DNA of 64,000 nucleotides. Origin: JACKII01 sp965202745. GTDB taxonomy: Bacteria; Pseudomonadota; Alphaproteobacteria; Bin95. The stretch spans positions 62,001 to 126,000 of the forward strand of contig CBDBCB010000012.1 in assembly GCA_965202745.1 (NCBI GenBank). The letters are read 5' to 3'. This document shows, in pieces, positions 53,542-62,536 of this stretch. A model generated the notes under the pieces. The model did no database searches. It saw only the letters and a program-made list of their open reading frames with translations, and was not told the origin of the DNA. The translations under genes and the position numbers were made by a program. How positions within the stretch are numbered: position 1 is the stretch's first letter; every line of letters starts with the position of its first letter.

Positions 53542-55179
53542 ATGAGCGACACCTTCGACTACGTCATCGTCGGCGCGGGCTCTGCTGGCTGTGTGTTGGC
53601 CAACAGGCTTTCGGCGGATGGCAAGCACTCGGTCTGCATTCTGGAAGCCGGCGGCAAGGATACCCATCCGTTCCTGCATATCCCCGCTGGCTTCATGAAG
53701 ACGCTCACCAATGCTTCGGTGAACTGGCTCTATTCGGCAGAGCCGAGTGAGTGGACCGGCGGACGCCGCATCGCGGCCCCACGCGGCAAGACCCTCGGCG
53801 GCTCTTCCTCGATCAACGGGCACATCTACAATCGCGGTCAACGGGCGGACTATGACGGTTGGGCCCAGCGTGGGAACCGCGGCTGGGGCTATGCCGACAT
53901 CCTGCCCTATTTCAAACGCACGGAGCGCAAACAGGGCGAAGGCGACGACACCTTCCGCGGTCGCGATGGCGGCCTGACGGTCACCGACAACCAGTGGAAG
54001 CACCCGCTCTGCGAAGCCTTCATGGACGGCGCGGTCGGCCTCGGCATTCCCCGCAACCCGGACTACAACGGCAAGACGCAGGACGGCGTCGGCTACTTCC
54101 AGCGCGCCATCCACAATGGCCGCCGCATGTCGTCAGCCCGCGCCTTTCTGCATCCGGCCATGAGCCGCCAGAATCTGGAAGTCATCACCAAAGCCCACGC
54201 GACGCAAATCCTGTTCGATGGCAAACGCGCATCCGGTGTTGAGTATGACCAGAGAGGCCCGCGCAAAACCGTGTCGGCCAGGCGCGAGGTCATCCTGTCC
54301 GGTGGCGTTATTGCCTCCCCGCAATTGCTGCAAATCAGCGGTATTGGCGATCCGGCACACCTATCGCAGATCGGCGTGGATGTCCGCCACGCCCTGCCCG
54401 GCGTCGGCCAGAACCTGCGCGACCATTACGCCGTGCGCATGGTGGCCCGTGTCAAAGACACCTGGACCATTAACCAGCGCGCCAAGGGCCTGCCGCTGGT
54501 CGGCGAAATCGCCAAGTATTTCACTGGACAGTCCAGCATCCTCGGCCTGTGCCCGTCCCTGGTTCATTGTTTTTGGAAGAGCCACCCGGCGGTGCACGGC
54601 AACGACCTGCAAATGACCTTCACCCCCGCCAGCTACAAGGAAGGCGTGCAGAGCCAGTTGGACGACTTCCCCGGCGTCACCTGCGCACCCTGGCAGCAAC
54701 GGCCGGAAAGCAGCGGCCACCTGCTCGCGCGCTCTGGCAATCCGTTCGACGCGCCAGAAATCCAGCCCAACTACCTGGCCGACGAGATGGACCGCCAAGT
54801 ACTGCTTGGCGGTATGCGGCTCGCCCGCCGTCTGCTGCAAACGCCGGAAATGATGCGGTATTTCGTGAACGAGGAATTCCCTGGTGTCGATGCCCAATCC
54901 GACGACGAACTGCTAGCCTTTGCCAAGGAACGCGGCACCACCACGTTCCACCTGATGGGCACCTGCCGCATGGCGCCGACGACAGACAAGACAGCCGTCG
55001 TCGACGACCAGTTGCGCGTCCACGGGCTTGAGGGGCTGCGCGTCGGCGATGCCTCCATCATGCCGATGATGCTGTCTGCCAACCTGAACGCCGCGACCCT
55101 GATGATCGGCGAGAAAGCCGCCGATCTGATCCTGGGCAATGCCGCGCCGGAAGCGGTGATTCTGGAGGAGGCGGCTTAG
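53542..55179 (+). CDS. GMC-family FAD oxidoreductase (choline dehydrogenase-like)
   Basis: 545 residues. FAD site DYVIVGAGSAGCVLANRLS (residues about 6-24) with Glu in CILEAGGKD, GMC signature 1 APRGKTLGGSSSINGHIYNR, signature 2 ILSGGVIASPQLLQISGIGD, and the catalytic pair His in TTTFHLMGTCRMAP and Asn in SANLNAATLMIGEKAADLI. Oxidises an alcohol; choline is only one possibility. Intact. Its TAG stop coincides with the left edge of a family-2 element. Confidence 0.92.
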   Translation: MSDTFDYVIVGAGSAGCVLANRLSADGKHSVCILEAGGKDTHPFLHIPAGFMKTLTNASVNWLYSAEPSEWTGGRRIAAPRGKTLGGSSSINGHIYNRGQRADYDGWAQRGNRGWGYADILPYFKRTERKQGEGDDTFRGRDGGLTVTDNQWKHPLCEAFMDGAVGLGIPRNPDYNGKTQDGVGYFQRAIHNGRRMSSARAFLHPAMSRQNLEVITKAHATQILFDGKRASGVEYDQRGPRKTVSARREVILSGGVIASPQLLQISGIGDPAHLSQIGVDVRHALPGVGQNLRDHYAVRMVARVKDTWTINQRAKGLPLVGEIAKYFTGQSSILGLCPSLVHCFWKSHPAVHGNDLQMTFTPASYKEGVQSQLDDFPGVTCAPWQQRPESSGHLLARSGNPFDAPEIQPNYLADEMDRQVLLGGMRLARRLLQTPEMMRYFVNEEFPGVDAQSDDELLAFAKERGTTTFHLMGTCRMAPTTDKTAVVDDQLRVHGLEGLRVGDASIMPMMLSANLNAATLMIGEKAADLILGNAAPEAVILEEAA

Positions 55180-55342
55180 CAGGTTGCTGAAGAAGGTCTT
55201 AGCGGGACTGAAACGTCATCCTTCGACAAGCTCAGGATGAAGAGGTTTTCCTGAGGCTTGTTGAAATCCACCAAACATTCCCCCTTCATCCTGAGCCTGT
55301 CGAAGGGTGACGGTAGAGGTTTCGGCATTGTCAGCAGCCTGA
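55177..55342. repeat. Small palindromic (MITE-like) element, family 2, copy 2
   Basis: Starts TAGCAGGTTGCTGAAGAAGG, where TAG is the stop of the GMC gene, and ends TCAGCAGCCTG. About 80% alike copy 1 along its length, including the inner arms CCTTCGACAAGCTCAGGATGA and TCATCCTGAGCCTGTCGAAGG. The right end is less well preserved. Confidence 0.8.
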
Positions 55343-55373
55343 AAGAGCATCTTAATTCTCAGGCAGTTTCACC

Positions 55374-56554
55374 TGTAAAACTTCAGACTTGATCTGACGG
55401 ACAACTCAGCTTGCGTTGCTGAGAATGGGTTGTGCATTGTCCGATTGGTCGAGCGACCGGATCGTCTTGTCTACAGCGATGTGTAACGTTTCGCGGAAGG
55501 GTTGCATCGGTGTTTTACCATAGCAGTGCCGCCCGGAAGGAGGCCGCTGTTCGTTGTACTTGGCGAGCCACGCGTCCAGATCAACCTGTAGTTCCTCAAC
55601 AGAACGATACAGCTTCTTGCGGAACGCGATGTCGTAGAACTCATCCTTGATGGTTCGGTGGAACCGCTCACAGATGCCATTCGTTTGCGGGGAATTGGCC
55701 TTGGTGCGGGTGTGGTCTATGTCCTCGATCGCCCAATAGAGCTGGTAGGCGTGGTTCTCGACCTTGCCGCAATATTCCGTGCCTCGGTCCGTCAGCACGC
55801 GCAGCAGGCTGATCTTGTGTGCGGCAAAGATAAGGGATCACGCGGTCGTTGAGTAGATCAGCGGCGGTGATGGCGGTCTTTTCGGTATAGAGTTTGCAAA
55901 CCGCCACGCGGGCATATGTGTCGACAAACGTCTGTTGATCTATCCGCCCCACACCCTTCATTGTGCCTCCATAATAGGTGTCCTGACTGCCCAGATAGCC
56001 AGGGTGGTGGCGCGCGATTTCGCCGTGCGCCTCTTTCCTGGCCTCGGCTTTTTCCAGGGCGGCCATCTGGTCCTCGGTCAGCAGGATGCCGTCCAGCGCG
56101 GCGCGGGCTTCCAAGGCCTTGAGCCGCTTCTTCATGGTTTCCAGATCATTGCGCCGCCAGATCGACCGCACGCCTGACGACGACACCATGATCCCTTTCT
56201 TTTGCCGCTCCCACGACGCCCGTTTCTGCCCCAGAGCCGGGTTGTCTATGGCCAATTCAATCACCGCCTTTTCGACAGGCTCTGGCACACGGTTCTTCAT
56301 CACAGGCTTGCGGCGGCTGAGATACATCAGGGCCTCTTCGCCGCCTTGGTCGTAAAGTTCTTTGAACCGATAAAAGCTGTCCCGCGAATATCCCATCACT
56401 TTGCAGGCCTGACTGACACTGCCGAGCTGTTTGGCCAGCTCCAGCAGTCCCAGCTTTGGTTTGATGATCTTCTCTTGAATGCTTGTCATTGATCGACACC
56501 CCTTGATTAAGCTCCATAAGAGTAGAAATGTCAGATAAAGTCGTGTGTTTTACA
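55374..56554 (-). mobile_element. IS481-like insertion sequence, left copy
   Basis: 1,181 bases. Ends TGTAAAACTTCAGACTTGAT and (reversed) TGTAAAACACACGACTTTAT share most of the first 25 positions. Flanked by a perfect 7-bp direct repeat TTTCACC (55367-55373 and 56555-56561), so this copy inserted as a unit. The other copy at 60579-61759 is the same length and inverted relative to it. Confidence 0.9.
55406..56492 (-). pseudogene. IS481-like transposase, frameshifted (left copy)
   Basis: ATG 56492 (MTSIQEKIIKPKLGLLELAK). Helix-turn-helix LGSVSQACKVMGYSRDSFYR, then an rve-type DDE core: Asp in QQTFVDTYARVAV, Asp in LTDRGTEYCG, Glu in SPQTNGICERFHRTIK. A one-base insertion after RVIP (in CCTTATCTTTGCC) breaks the frame near 55830 between the first and second Asp; the C-terminal part is open to TGA 55406. 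The other copy carries the identical insertion. Otherwise well preserved. Confidence 0.9.
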
Positions 56555-56586
56555 TTTCACCAGACCAAAACCGACCGGACTTCGCT

Positions 56587-57036
56587 CTACTTCTTTGCCT
56601 TCTCGTAATCGGTAATCGCCTCTTTCAACTCGTCATATTCCTTGCAGCCCTCCAGTCCGCAGATGCGCTCCAGCGCTATCAGCAGGTCGTCTGCCTTCGC
56701 CGACTGGTCGGTCTGCAGATACAGCTCCCCCAGATACTCGTGTGCTTGCCGGTGCTCGGGATCGATGTTCAGTGCCCGGTAATAGGCTTTCTGCGACAGG
56801 TCGAACTGCTCGTTCTTGCGGTAGCCATAGCCCAGCAGGTTAAAGCCGTCCGCATCCTCCGGGTTGGCCTCCACGTACTTCCAAAGCTTCTGGATCGCTT
56901 CCTCGCGCTGCCCCGCTTCAATCATCTCGCGCACTTCAGACAGCTCAACATTCGCGGTGCCGGCAGGCACCATTGCCATGCCCGGTGCAGTCCAGGTTAC
57001 CAAGCAGATCGCCAGCACGCTCAGAATTCCACGCAT
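56587..57036 (-). CDS. Secreted/periplasmic TPR protein
   Basis: 149 residues with a signal peptide (MRGILSVLAICLVTWTAPGM). Three tetratricopeptide-like helix pairs: AIQKLWKYVEANPEDADGFN, LLGYGYRKNEQFDLSQKAYY and ALNIDPEHRQAHEYLGELYL. Two Cys in ICGLEGCKEYDELKEAI near the end resemble the short conserved tail of small bacterial TPR proteins. Likely a periplasmic adaptor. Divergent from the SDR gene. Confidence 0.82.
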   Translation of the reverse strand: MRGILSVLAICLVTWTAPGMAMVPAGTANVELSEVREMIEAGQREEAIQKLWKYVEANPEDADGFNLLGYGYRKNEQFDLSQKAYYRALNIDPEHRQAHEYLGELYLQTDQSAKADDLLIALERICGLEGCKEYDELKEAITDYEKAKK

Positions 57037-57143
57037 CTCTCATCCTCTTGTCTCTATGGTGGGGCTTATGCCCCTTGCCAGCGCTTGGCGGCTCCAGGGA
57101 TAGTGTGCCTTACACATGGCCACCAGTAACAGGAAGCGCAAGC

Positions 57144-57908
57144 ATGACTACCTCCATGACCGGAAAAACCGCCATTGTCACCGGTGCCGCCCGCGGCCTG
57201 GGCCGCGCCTATACCGAAGCCCTGGCGAAAGAAGGTGCCAACGTCGTCTGCGGTGACATCCGCGATTGCGACGAGGTCGTGGCCGCTATCAAAGCCGCAG
57301 GTGGCAAGGCATTGGGCGTGAAACTCGACGTGACCTACATGGCCTCTTGCCAGGCCATGGCCGACGCGGCGGTTGCTGCGTTCGGCGGCATCCACGTGCT
57401 GGTGAACAACGCAGCGCTCTACGCCGACATGAAGGGCGGGCGCTTTGAAACGCTGGAGCCCACTGAGTGGCAAAAGATGATGGACGTGAACATCACCGGC
57501 ATGTGGCATTGCTGCAAAGCCGTGATCGAACCGATGCGCACCGCGGGCGGCGGCTCCATCATCAACATATCCTCCCTTGCCGCGGTCTACGGTTTCCCGT
57601 TCGGCGTGCACTACGCCATGAGCAAGGGGGCTGTCATCGGCATGACCCGCGCCATGGCCCGTGAGGTCGGCCGCGACTGGATCCGCGTCAACGCGGTCAC
57701 CCCCAGCGCCGTCATGACAGAGGGCACCAGGGAATTTTTCGGCGAGCGCCTGGACAAGGCCGCAGACGTGATTGCCAAAGGCCAGGCCCTGCAGCGCAGC
57801 CTGGAAGCCGAAGACCTGGTCGGCACCATCGTCTATTTGGCGAGCGACGCCAGCAAGTTCGTCACCGGCCAGACCATCATGGTCGATGGCGGGACCGTGT
57901 TCCTCTAA
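57144..57908 (+). CDS. Short-chain dehydrogenase/reductase
   Basis: 254 residues from ATG 57144. Rossmann motif TGAARGLGRAY (about residues 14-24), Asp in VCGDIRD suggesting NAD over NADP, NNAALY, catalytic Ser in INISSLAAVYG and YxxxK in HYAMSKGAV, C-terminal FVTGQTIMVDGGTVFL. Classical SDR; substrate unknown. Intact. Precedes the cyclase remnant by 14 bases. Confidence 0.9.
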   Translation: MTTSMTGKTAIVTGAARGLGRAYTEALAKEGANVVCGDIRDCDEVVAAIKAAGGKALGVKLDVTYMASCQAMADAAVAAFGGIHVLVNNAALYADMKGGRFETLEPTEWQKMMDVNITGMWHCCKAVIEPMRTAGGGSIINISSLAAVYGFPFGVHYAMSKGAVIGMTRAMAREVGRDWIRVNAVTPSAVMTEGTREFFGERLDKAADVIAKGQALQRSLEAEDLVGTIVYLASDASKFVTGQTIMVDGGTVFL

Positions 57909-57922
57909 GAGCGCTGGCTGGC

Positions 57923-59228
57923 ATGGCCCGCAAACAACTCGACCCTGCACCCCGCCAGTATGCGGCGACGATTAGGCTAAACCGGCGCGCTGCTAATGGC
58001 CCGGCTGTAGCGGGGAACAGCCAATCGCCGGAGAGCATCGAACATTGGCTGTTGCACGATGCCCTCACCGCCCGGGATCTCTGACCCTGACCGAAGAATT
58101 CTGCTGGCGTCTGAGTGCCGCCAGCTTACCGGTTGCCCAACTGCCGCTCAACGTTGGCACCCTGCACCCGCAATTGATCGGCTTCTCCTGGATATGGGAG
58201 GCAGACGACGGCATTTGCGATGAAATCCGGGTCGAAACCGGTTCTCTAAGTCACCCTTCCTACACAAACAACCCGCTTTACCGCACCATAGAGTTTGGCG
58301 AGACCATCCACGGCGACCCGCGCAATCCTGGCCTTGCTGCGCGTTACCCGATCATGGCGGACCTCGCTGCCCGCGGGTTTGCCGATTATCTGGTGACGCC
58401 CCTCACGCCTTCTGGCGGTGCGCAGCAGCGCCGTATGGTGGTCAGCATCGCTTCCATGCAAGCCCGCGGCCTATCAGGGGCAAATGGGGAGGTGCTGAGC
58501 CGTCTGCTGCGTCTGCTCTCTATGCACGTTGCCCGCCTGACCGCCGTTCTGGTCTCCCAGAACATCGCCGCCGCCTATTTGGGCGAAGCCGCGGGCCGGC
58601 AGGTGCTGGACGGCTCTATCCAGCGGGGCGCAGGCGCGCCTATCGAAGCCGTAATCCTGGTTTCGGACCTGCGCGGCTCAACCGAGCTTTCCGGACGGCT
58701 GCCACCGGAAGCCGTGCTGGCCCTGCTTAACGCCTATTTCGAGTGCCTGACAGAAGCCATCGAAGCCGAGGGCGGCGAAGTGCTGAAGTTCATTGGCGAC
58801 GGCATGCTGGCGGTCTTTCCGATCGATCCAGAACACAGCCCGCGCCAGGCTACTGAATCCGCCTATGCCGCGGCTATCGAGGCCCTAAGACGGGTCGCTC
58901 AGATCAGCGCCGATCCACTTGGGCTGCTGAAAGATACCGGCGGCTGGCAGCCACTCCGCACTGGACTGGCTCTGCACGCGGGTTCGGTGTTCTTCGGAAA
59001 TATCGGTTCTACCAACCGCCTGGATTTCACTGTAATCGGCCCGGCGGTGAACACCGCAGCGCGGGTGGAGTCCATGACCAAAGAACTGCAACGGCCCCTG
59101 CTAGTAACCGGGCCGGTGGCCGCCCAGCTAACGACAGATCTTGCCCCCTCGGCTCTTTCCACTTGCGGGGGATTGCTGAACCCGTGCAACTCTTTGCACC
59201 ACGCATCACCGACGCAGAAAAGCACTAG
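57923..59228 (+). pseudogene. Class III adenylate/guanylate cyclase, two frameshifts
   Basis: ATG 57923 starts MARKQLDPAPRQYAATIRLN and runs to LLHDALTARDL (TGA 58081), the usual N-terminal helix of this cyclase group. The frame continues one register lower from about 58075 (TLTEEFCWRLSAASLPVAQL). The catalytic domain shows metal Asp residues in AVILVSDLRGSTELSG and EVLKFIGDGMLAVFP and the RTGLALHAGSVFFGNIG, NRLDFTVIGPAVNTAAR block. A run of five C at about 59143-59147, where six are needed, shifts the frame again; the native end would be LGSFHLRGIAEPVQLFAPRI and TAG 59226-59228. As written the cyclase reads directly into the next gene. Confidence 0.85.
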
Positions 59229-59232
59229 AGGC

Positions 59233-60294
59233 ATGAAAGTCGAAACCTACCTCCCCCTCGGCAAGACCGATCCGGGCATCCGTGCGCCGGAGAAGGCCAT
59301 CGATCTCTCAACCCTGCTGACCGATGCCAAGCAGGTCGAGGATCTCGGCTACGACACGCTGGTGGTGGAGGAAACCAAGGACGATCCCTACCAGTTCATG
59401 GCCATCGCCGCGGCCGGCACGTCCAAGCTGAAGCTTGCCACCTCTGTCGCCATGGCCTTCCCGCGCGCGCCCGCCATCACCGCGATGAGCGCCTGGTCGA
59501 TCCAGCGGCTTTCCAAAGGCCGGTTCACGCTCGGTCTTGGCAGCCAGGTCCGGGGCCACATCATGCGCCGCTTCGGCATGGAGTATCATCCGCCCGGCCC
59601 CTGGATGCGGGACTATATCGGCGCGGTCCGGGCGGTCTGGCACACCTGGCAGACCTGCGAGAAGCTGAACTATGAGAGCGAGCGCTACAATCTCTCCCTG
59701 ATGGTGCCGCTATTTGATCCGGGCCCCATCGACTATGCGCCGCCGCCGATCCATATCGCCGTGGTGAACGAGGTCATGTGCCGGATTTCGGGCGAGTGTG
59801 CGGAGGGCATGCGCCCGCACCCTGTCTGCACGCCGCGCTACATCAGGGAAGTGATGCTGCCCGCCGCCGAACGCGGCGCGGCCAAGACCGGCCGTTCCAT
59901 GGACGGCTTCCAGGTCGCCATGAAGCCGCTGGTCGCCGCCGCCTGCACGGAGGAGGCTCTGGCCGCCAAGATCGACGAGACCCGTGCCCGCATCGCCTTC
60001 TATTGTTCCACGCCCAGCTACCGCCGCCCCTTTGAACTGCACGGCTATAGCGATCTGGCGGCAGAGATGGCGCAGCTGTCCAAAGCCCAGCGCTGGGATG
60101 AGATGCAGGCGCTGGTGCCCGACGACCTCTACCACGACTTCGTCACCGTCGGGACTTACGACGACATTGCCGCGAAGCTGCACGCGCGCTACGACGACTG
60201 TGTGTCGAGCATCGAGTTCGCCATGCCGGTCGATAACGAAGCCGACGCAGGCGCACTCCGCGAGGTCATCCAGGACCTGCAGCGGGCAGGCTGA
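59233..60294 (+). CDS. LLM-class (F420/FMN-type) oxidoreductase
   Basis: 353 residues from ATG 59233, 4 bases after the native cyclase stop. Luciferase-like TIM barrel: DAKQVEDLGYDTLVVEETKD, KLATSVAMAFPRAPAITAMS, RFTLGLGSQVRGHIMRRFGM and HPVCTPRYIREVMLPAAERG; these match the probable F420-dependent oxidoreductase group (TIGR03617-like). The sequence is also in frame with the shifted cyclase upstream, so a 749-residue fusion could be made. The gene's own start looks sufficient. Confidence 0.87.
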   Translation: MKVETYLPLGKTDPGIRAPEKAIDLSTLLTDAKQVEDLGYDTLVVEETKDDPYQFMAIAAAGTSKLKLATSVAMAFPRAPAITAMSAWSIQRLSKGRFTLGLGSQVRGHIMRRFGMEYHPPGPWMRDYIGAVRAVWHTWQTCEKLNYESERYNLSLMVPLFDPGPIDYAPPPIHIAVVNEVMCRISGECAEGMRPHPVCTPRYIREVMLPAAERGAAKTGRSMDGFQVAMKPLVAAACTEEALAAKIDETRARIAFYCSTPSYRRPFELHGYSDLAAEMAQLSKAQRWDEMQALVPDDLYHDFVTVGTYDDIAAKLHARYDDCVSSIEFAMPVDNEADAGALREVIQDLQRAG

Positions 60295-60312
60295 GAGGAA
60301 GGCAAAAAAGCA

Positions 60313-60555
60313 ATACAGACGATCTTCGTGCAAATCAAATGCGAGCTCGGCAAGGCCTACGATGTGGCAGGCGAGATCGCCGAGTCCGTCGAGCAGGCGA
60401 GCGAGATGCACTCCATCAGCGGCCAGTACGACCTGATGGTAAAATGCTACCTCGCGGACGACACTGACATCGGCCATTTCGTGACGGAGAACCTGCAGAC
60501 GCTCGCAGGCGTGAATGACACGTTCACCCTGATCGCGTTCAAGGCGTTTGGATAG
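60313..60555 (+). CDS. Lrp/AsnC ligand-binding domain protein; apparent ATA start codon
   Basis: 80 residues if begun at ATA 60313: (M)QTIFVQIKCELGKAYDVAGE, then SISGQYDLMVKCYLADDTDI and LAGVNDTFTLIAFKAF. This is a free-standing RAM (Lrp effector) domain without a DNA-binding part; such proteins normally begin exactly MQTIFVQIK. GAGGAAGG lies about 10 bases upstream. The frame is otherwise undamaged. The only fault is ATG changed to ATA. An internal GTG or ATG start would lose the first strand. Confidence 0.65.
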   Translation: MQTIFVQIKCELGKAYDVAGEIAESVEQASEMHSISGQYDLMVKCYLADDTDIGHFVTENLQTLAGVNDTFTLIAFKAFG

Positions 60556-60578
60556 CTAGACCGTTTGTCCGACTGATG

Positions 60579-61759
60579 TGTAAAACACACGACTTGATCT
60601 GACATTTCTACTCTTATGGAGCTTAATCAAGGAGTGTCGATCAATGACAAGCATTCAAGAGAAGATCATCAAACCAAAGCTGGGACTGCTGGAGCTGGCC
60701 AAACAGCTCGGCAGTGTCAGTCAGGCCTGCACAGTGATGGGATATTCGCGGGACAGCTTTTCTCGGTTCAAAGAACTTTACGACCAAGGGCGGCGAAGAG
60801 GCCCTGATGGATCTCAGCCGCCGCAAGCCTGTGATGAAGAACCGTGTGCCAGAACATGTCGAAAAGGCGGTGATTGAATTGGCCATAGACAACCCGGCTC
60901 TGGGGCAGAAACGGGCGTCGTGGGAGCTGCAAAAGAAAGGGATCATGGTGTCGTCGTCAGGCCTGCGGTCGATCTGGCTGCGCAATGATCTGGAAACCAT
61001 GAAGAAGCGGCTCAAGGCCTTGGAAGCCCGCGCCGCCCTGGACGGCATCCTGCTGACCGAGGACTAATGGCCGCCCTGGAAAAAGCCAAGGCCAGGAAAG
61101 AGGCGCACGGCGAAATCGAGAGCCACCACCCTGGCTATCTGGGCAGTCAGGACACCTATTATGGAGGCACAATGAAGGGGGTGGGGCGGATATATCAACA
61201 GACGTTTGTCGACACATAGGCCCGCGTGGCGGTTTGCAAACTCTATACCGAAAAGACCGCCATCACCGCCGCTGATCTACTCAACGACCGCGTGATCCCT
61301 TATCTTTGCCGCACACAAGATCAGCCTGCTGCGCGTGCTGACGGACCGAGGCACGGAATATTGCGGCAAGGTCGAGAACCACGCCTACCAGCTCTATTGG
61401 GCGATCGAGGACATAGACCACACCCGCACCAAGGCCAATTCCCCGCAAACGAATGGCATCTGTGAGCGGTTCCACCGAACCATCAAGGATGAGTTCTACG
61501 ACATCGCGTTCTGCAAGAAGCTGTATCGTTCTGTTGAGGAACTACAGGTTGATCTGGACGCGTGGCTCGCCAAGTACAACGAACAGCGGCCTCATTCCGG
61601 GCGGCACTGCTATGGTAAAACACCGATGCAGACCTTCCGCGAAACGTTACCCATCGCTGTAGACAAGACGATCCGGTCGCTCGACCAATCGGACAATGCA
61701 CAACCCATTCTCAGCAACACAAGCTGAGTTGTCCGTCAGATCAAGTCTGAAGTTTTACA
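60579..61759 (+). mobile_element. IS481-like insertion sequence, right copy
   Basis: 1,181 bases, same ends as the left copy (TGTAAAAC ... GTTTTACA), opposite orientation. No matching direct repeat at its flanks (CTGATG on the left, CATTAAG on the right), so this copy is older or its surroundings have rearranged. Confidence 0.88.
60644..61727 (+). pseudogene. IS481-like transposase, heavily degraded (right copy)
   Basis: Same protein as the left copy but with a frameshift near 60790 (LYDQG), a deletion giving TAA at 61066-61068 after LLTED, a TAG at 61217-61219 in VDT-Y-ARVAV (TAT to TAG), and the same one-base insertion near 61300 as the left copy. The C-terminal 130 codons (from LTDRGTEYCG) are open to TGA 61727. 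Confidence 0.88.
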
Positions 61760-61864
61760 CATTAAGGTCAACCAACCGCTTGATTGTTGGTTAGTACCCT
61801 CGGCACGTATTGTGGACAGTGTCTTTCATAATCAATCCTCCATGGAGACAAGCCGAAACAACCA

Positions 61865-62418
61865 TTAGTGTAGACCGTTACCCTTCTCGCGAAGCGCTTT
61901 TAGGGCACTAATGGGATCGTCCATGTTCTTCCACCCACTGCCTTCGGATCAGCGTCTCTGATCCCTTGCTCGCAGAACGGACATGTGGTGTTTGCACTAT
62001 CGACAGCAATCTGATTTTCGATCTTGTCATCAATCACGTACTGGCGATCTCTTAGTTCGTCATGAACAAAATCTTCCGAGAAAACGTGGAAGATGGTGTC
62101 AGCGACATTCGCGGTAACATTGTCGCCAGGCTTCTTTAGCTGAAGCGTTCCCAGCGCATTCGCTCCACGCGAGAACGAAAATGAACCTTTGGCGTCTGCC
62201 GATTCATCTGAAACCAGATCGAAGGCGGCTTTAGAAACATCTTCGTCTTGCCCTTGCAAATCGAGATAGCGGAACGCTCGGGATAGAAAGGATTTACCGG
62301 TTCCATTTCTGGCGAAGATCAGATTTTGGGCATTCCTTGAGAGTTCTCCGTTTACGGAGAATATCGGTCCCAAGTATGAAGCCTTTATTGTGAAGGTTGG
62401 ATTCGGAGGAGTGTTCAT
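61865..62418 (-). pseudogene. AAA_13-like (PrrC/RloC-type) ATPase, internally deleted
   Basis: ATG 62418 starts MNTPPNPTFTIKASYLGPIF; Walker A is LIFARNGTGKSFLSRAF (about residues 31-47), followed by DTIFHVFSEDFVHDELRDRQ. The sequence then jumps from IENQIAVDSA to TTCPFCEQGIRDADPKA, a CxxC zinc-hook-like segment that in full-length relatives lies well over a hundred residues further on, and ends in a shifted frame as WKNMDDPISALKALREKGNG to TAA 61865. No Walker B or signature is left. Such ATPases occur in anticodon nucleases and other defence or repair proteins. The IS481 right copy begins about 105 bases beyond. Confidence 0.65.
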
Positions 62419-62536
62419 TTTAGTCGACTTAATATTTCAGGGGCGTTATTTTGGAATATAGCCATTGCCTTCACCATGATCTTTCGGGATCGGTTTTAAA
62501 TCATATTCTGCGAACAGCTCTTTTTCTGAAATTGGA

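Noticed and set aside
52254..55179. A glyoxylate/choline operon (aminotransferase plus GMC oxidoreductase)
   Set aside because: The two genes are separated by a palindromic repeat that probably terminates transcription, and neither substrate can be fixed from sequence.
58045..60294. A genuine cyclase-oxidoreductase fusion enzyme
   Set aside because: Restoring one C recreates two normal adjacent genes with a 4-base gap, and the linker residues are out-of-frame sequence of the cyclase C-terminus.
55374..61759. Functional composite transposon
   Set aside because: Both transposases are broken, the copies differ in age, only the left one has a target repeat, and no outer 7-bp duplication matches across the whole unit.
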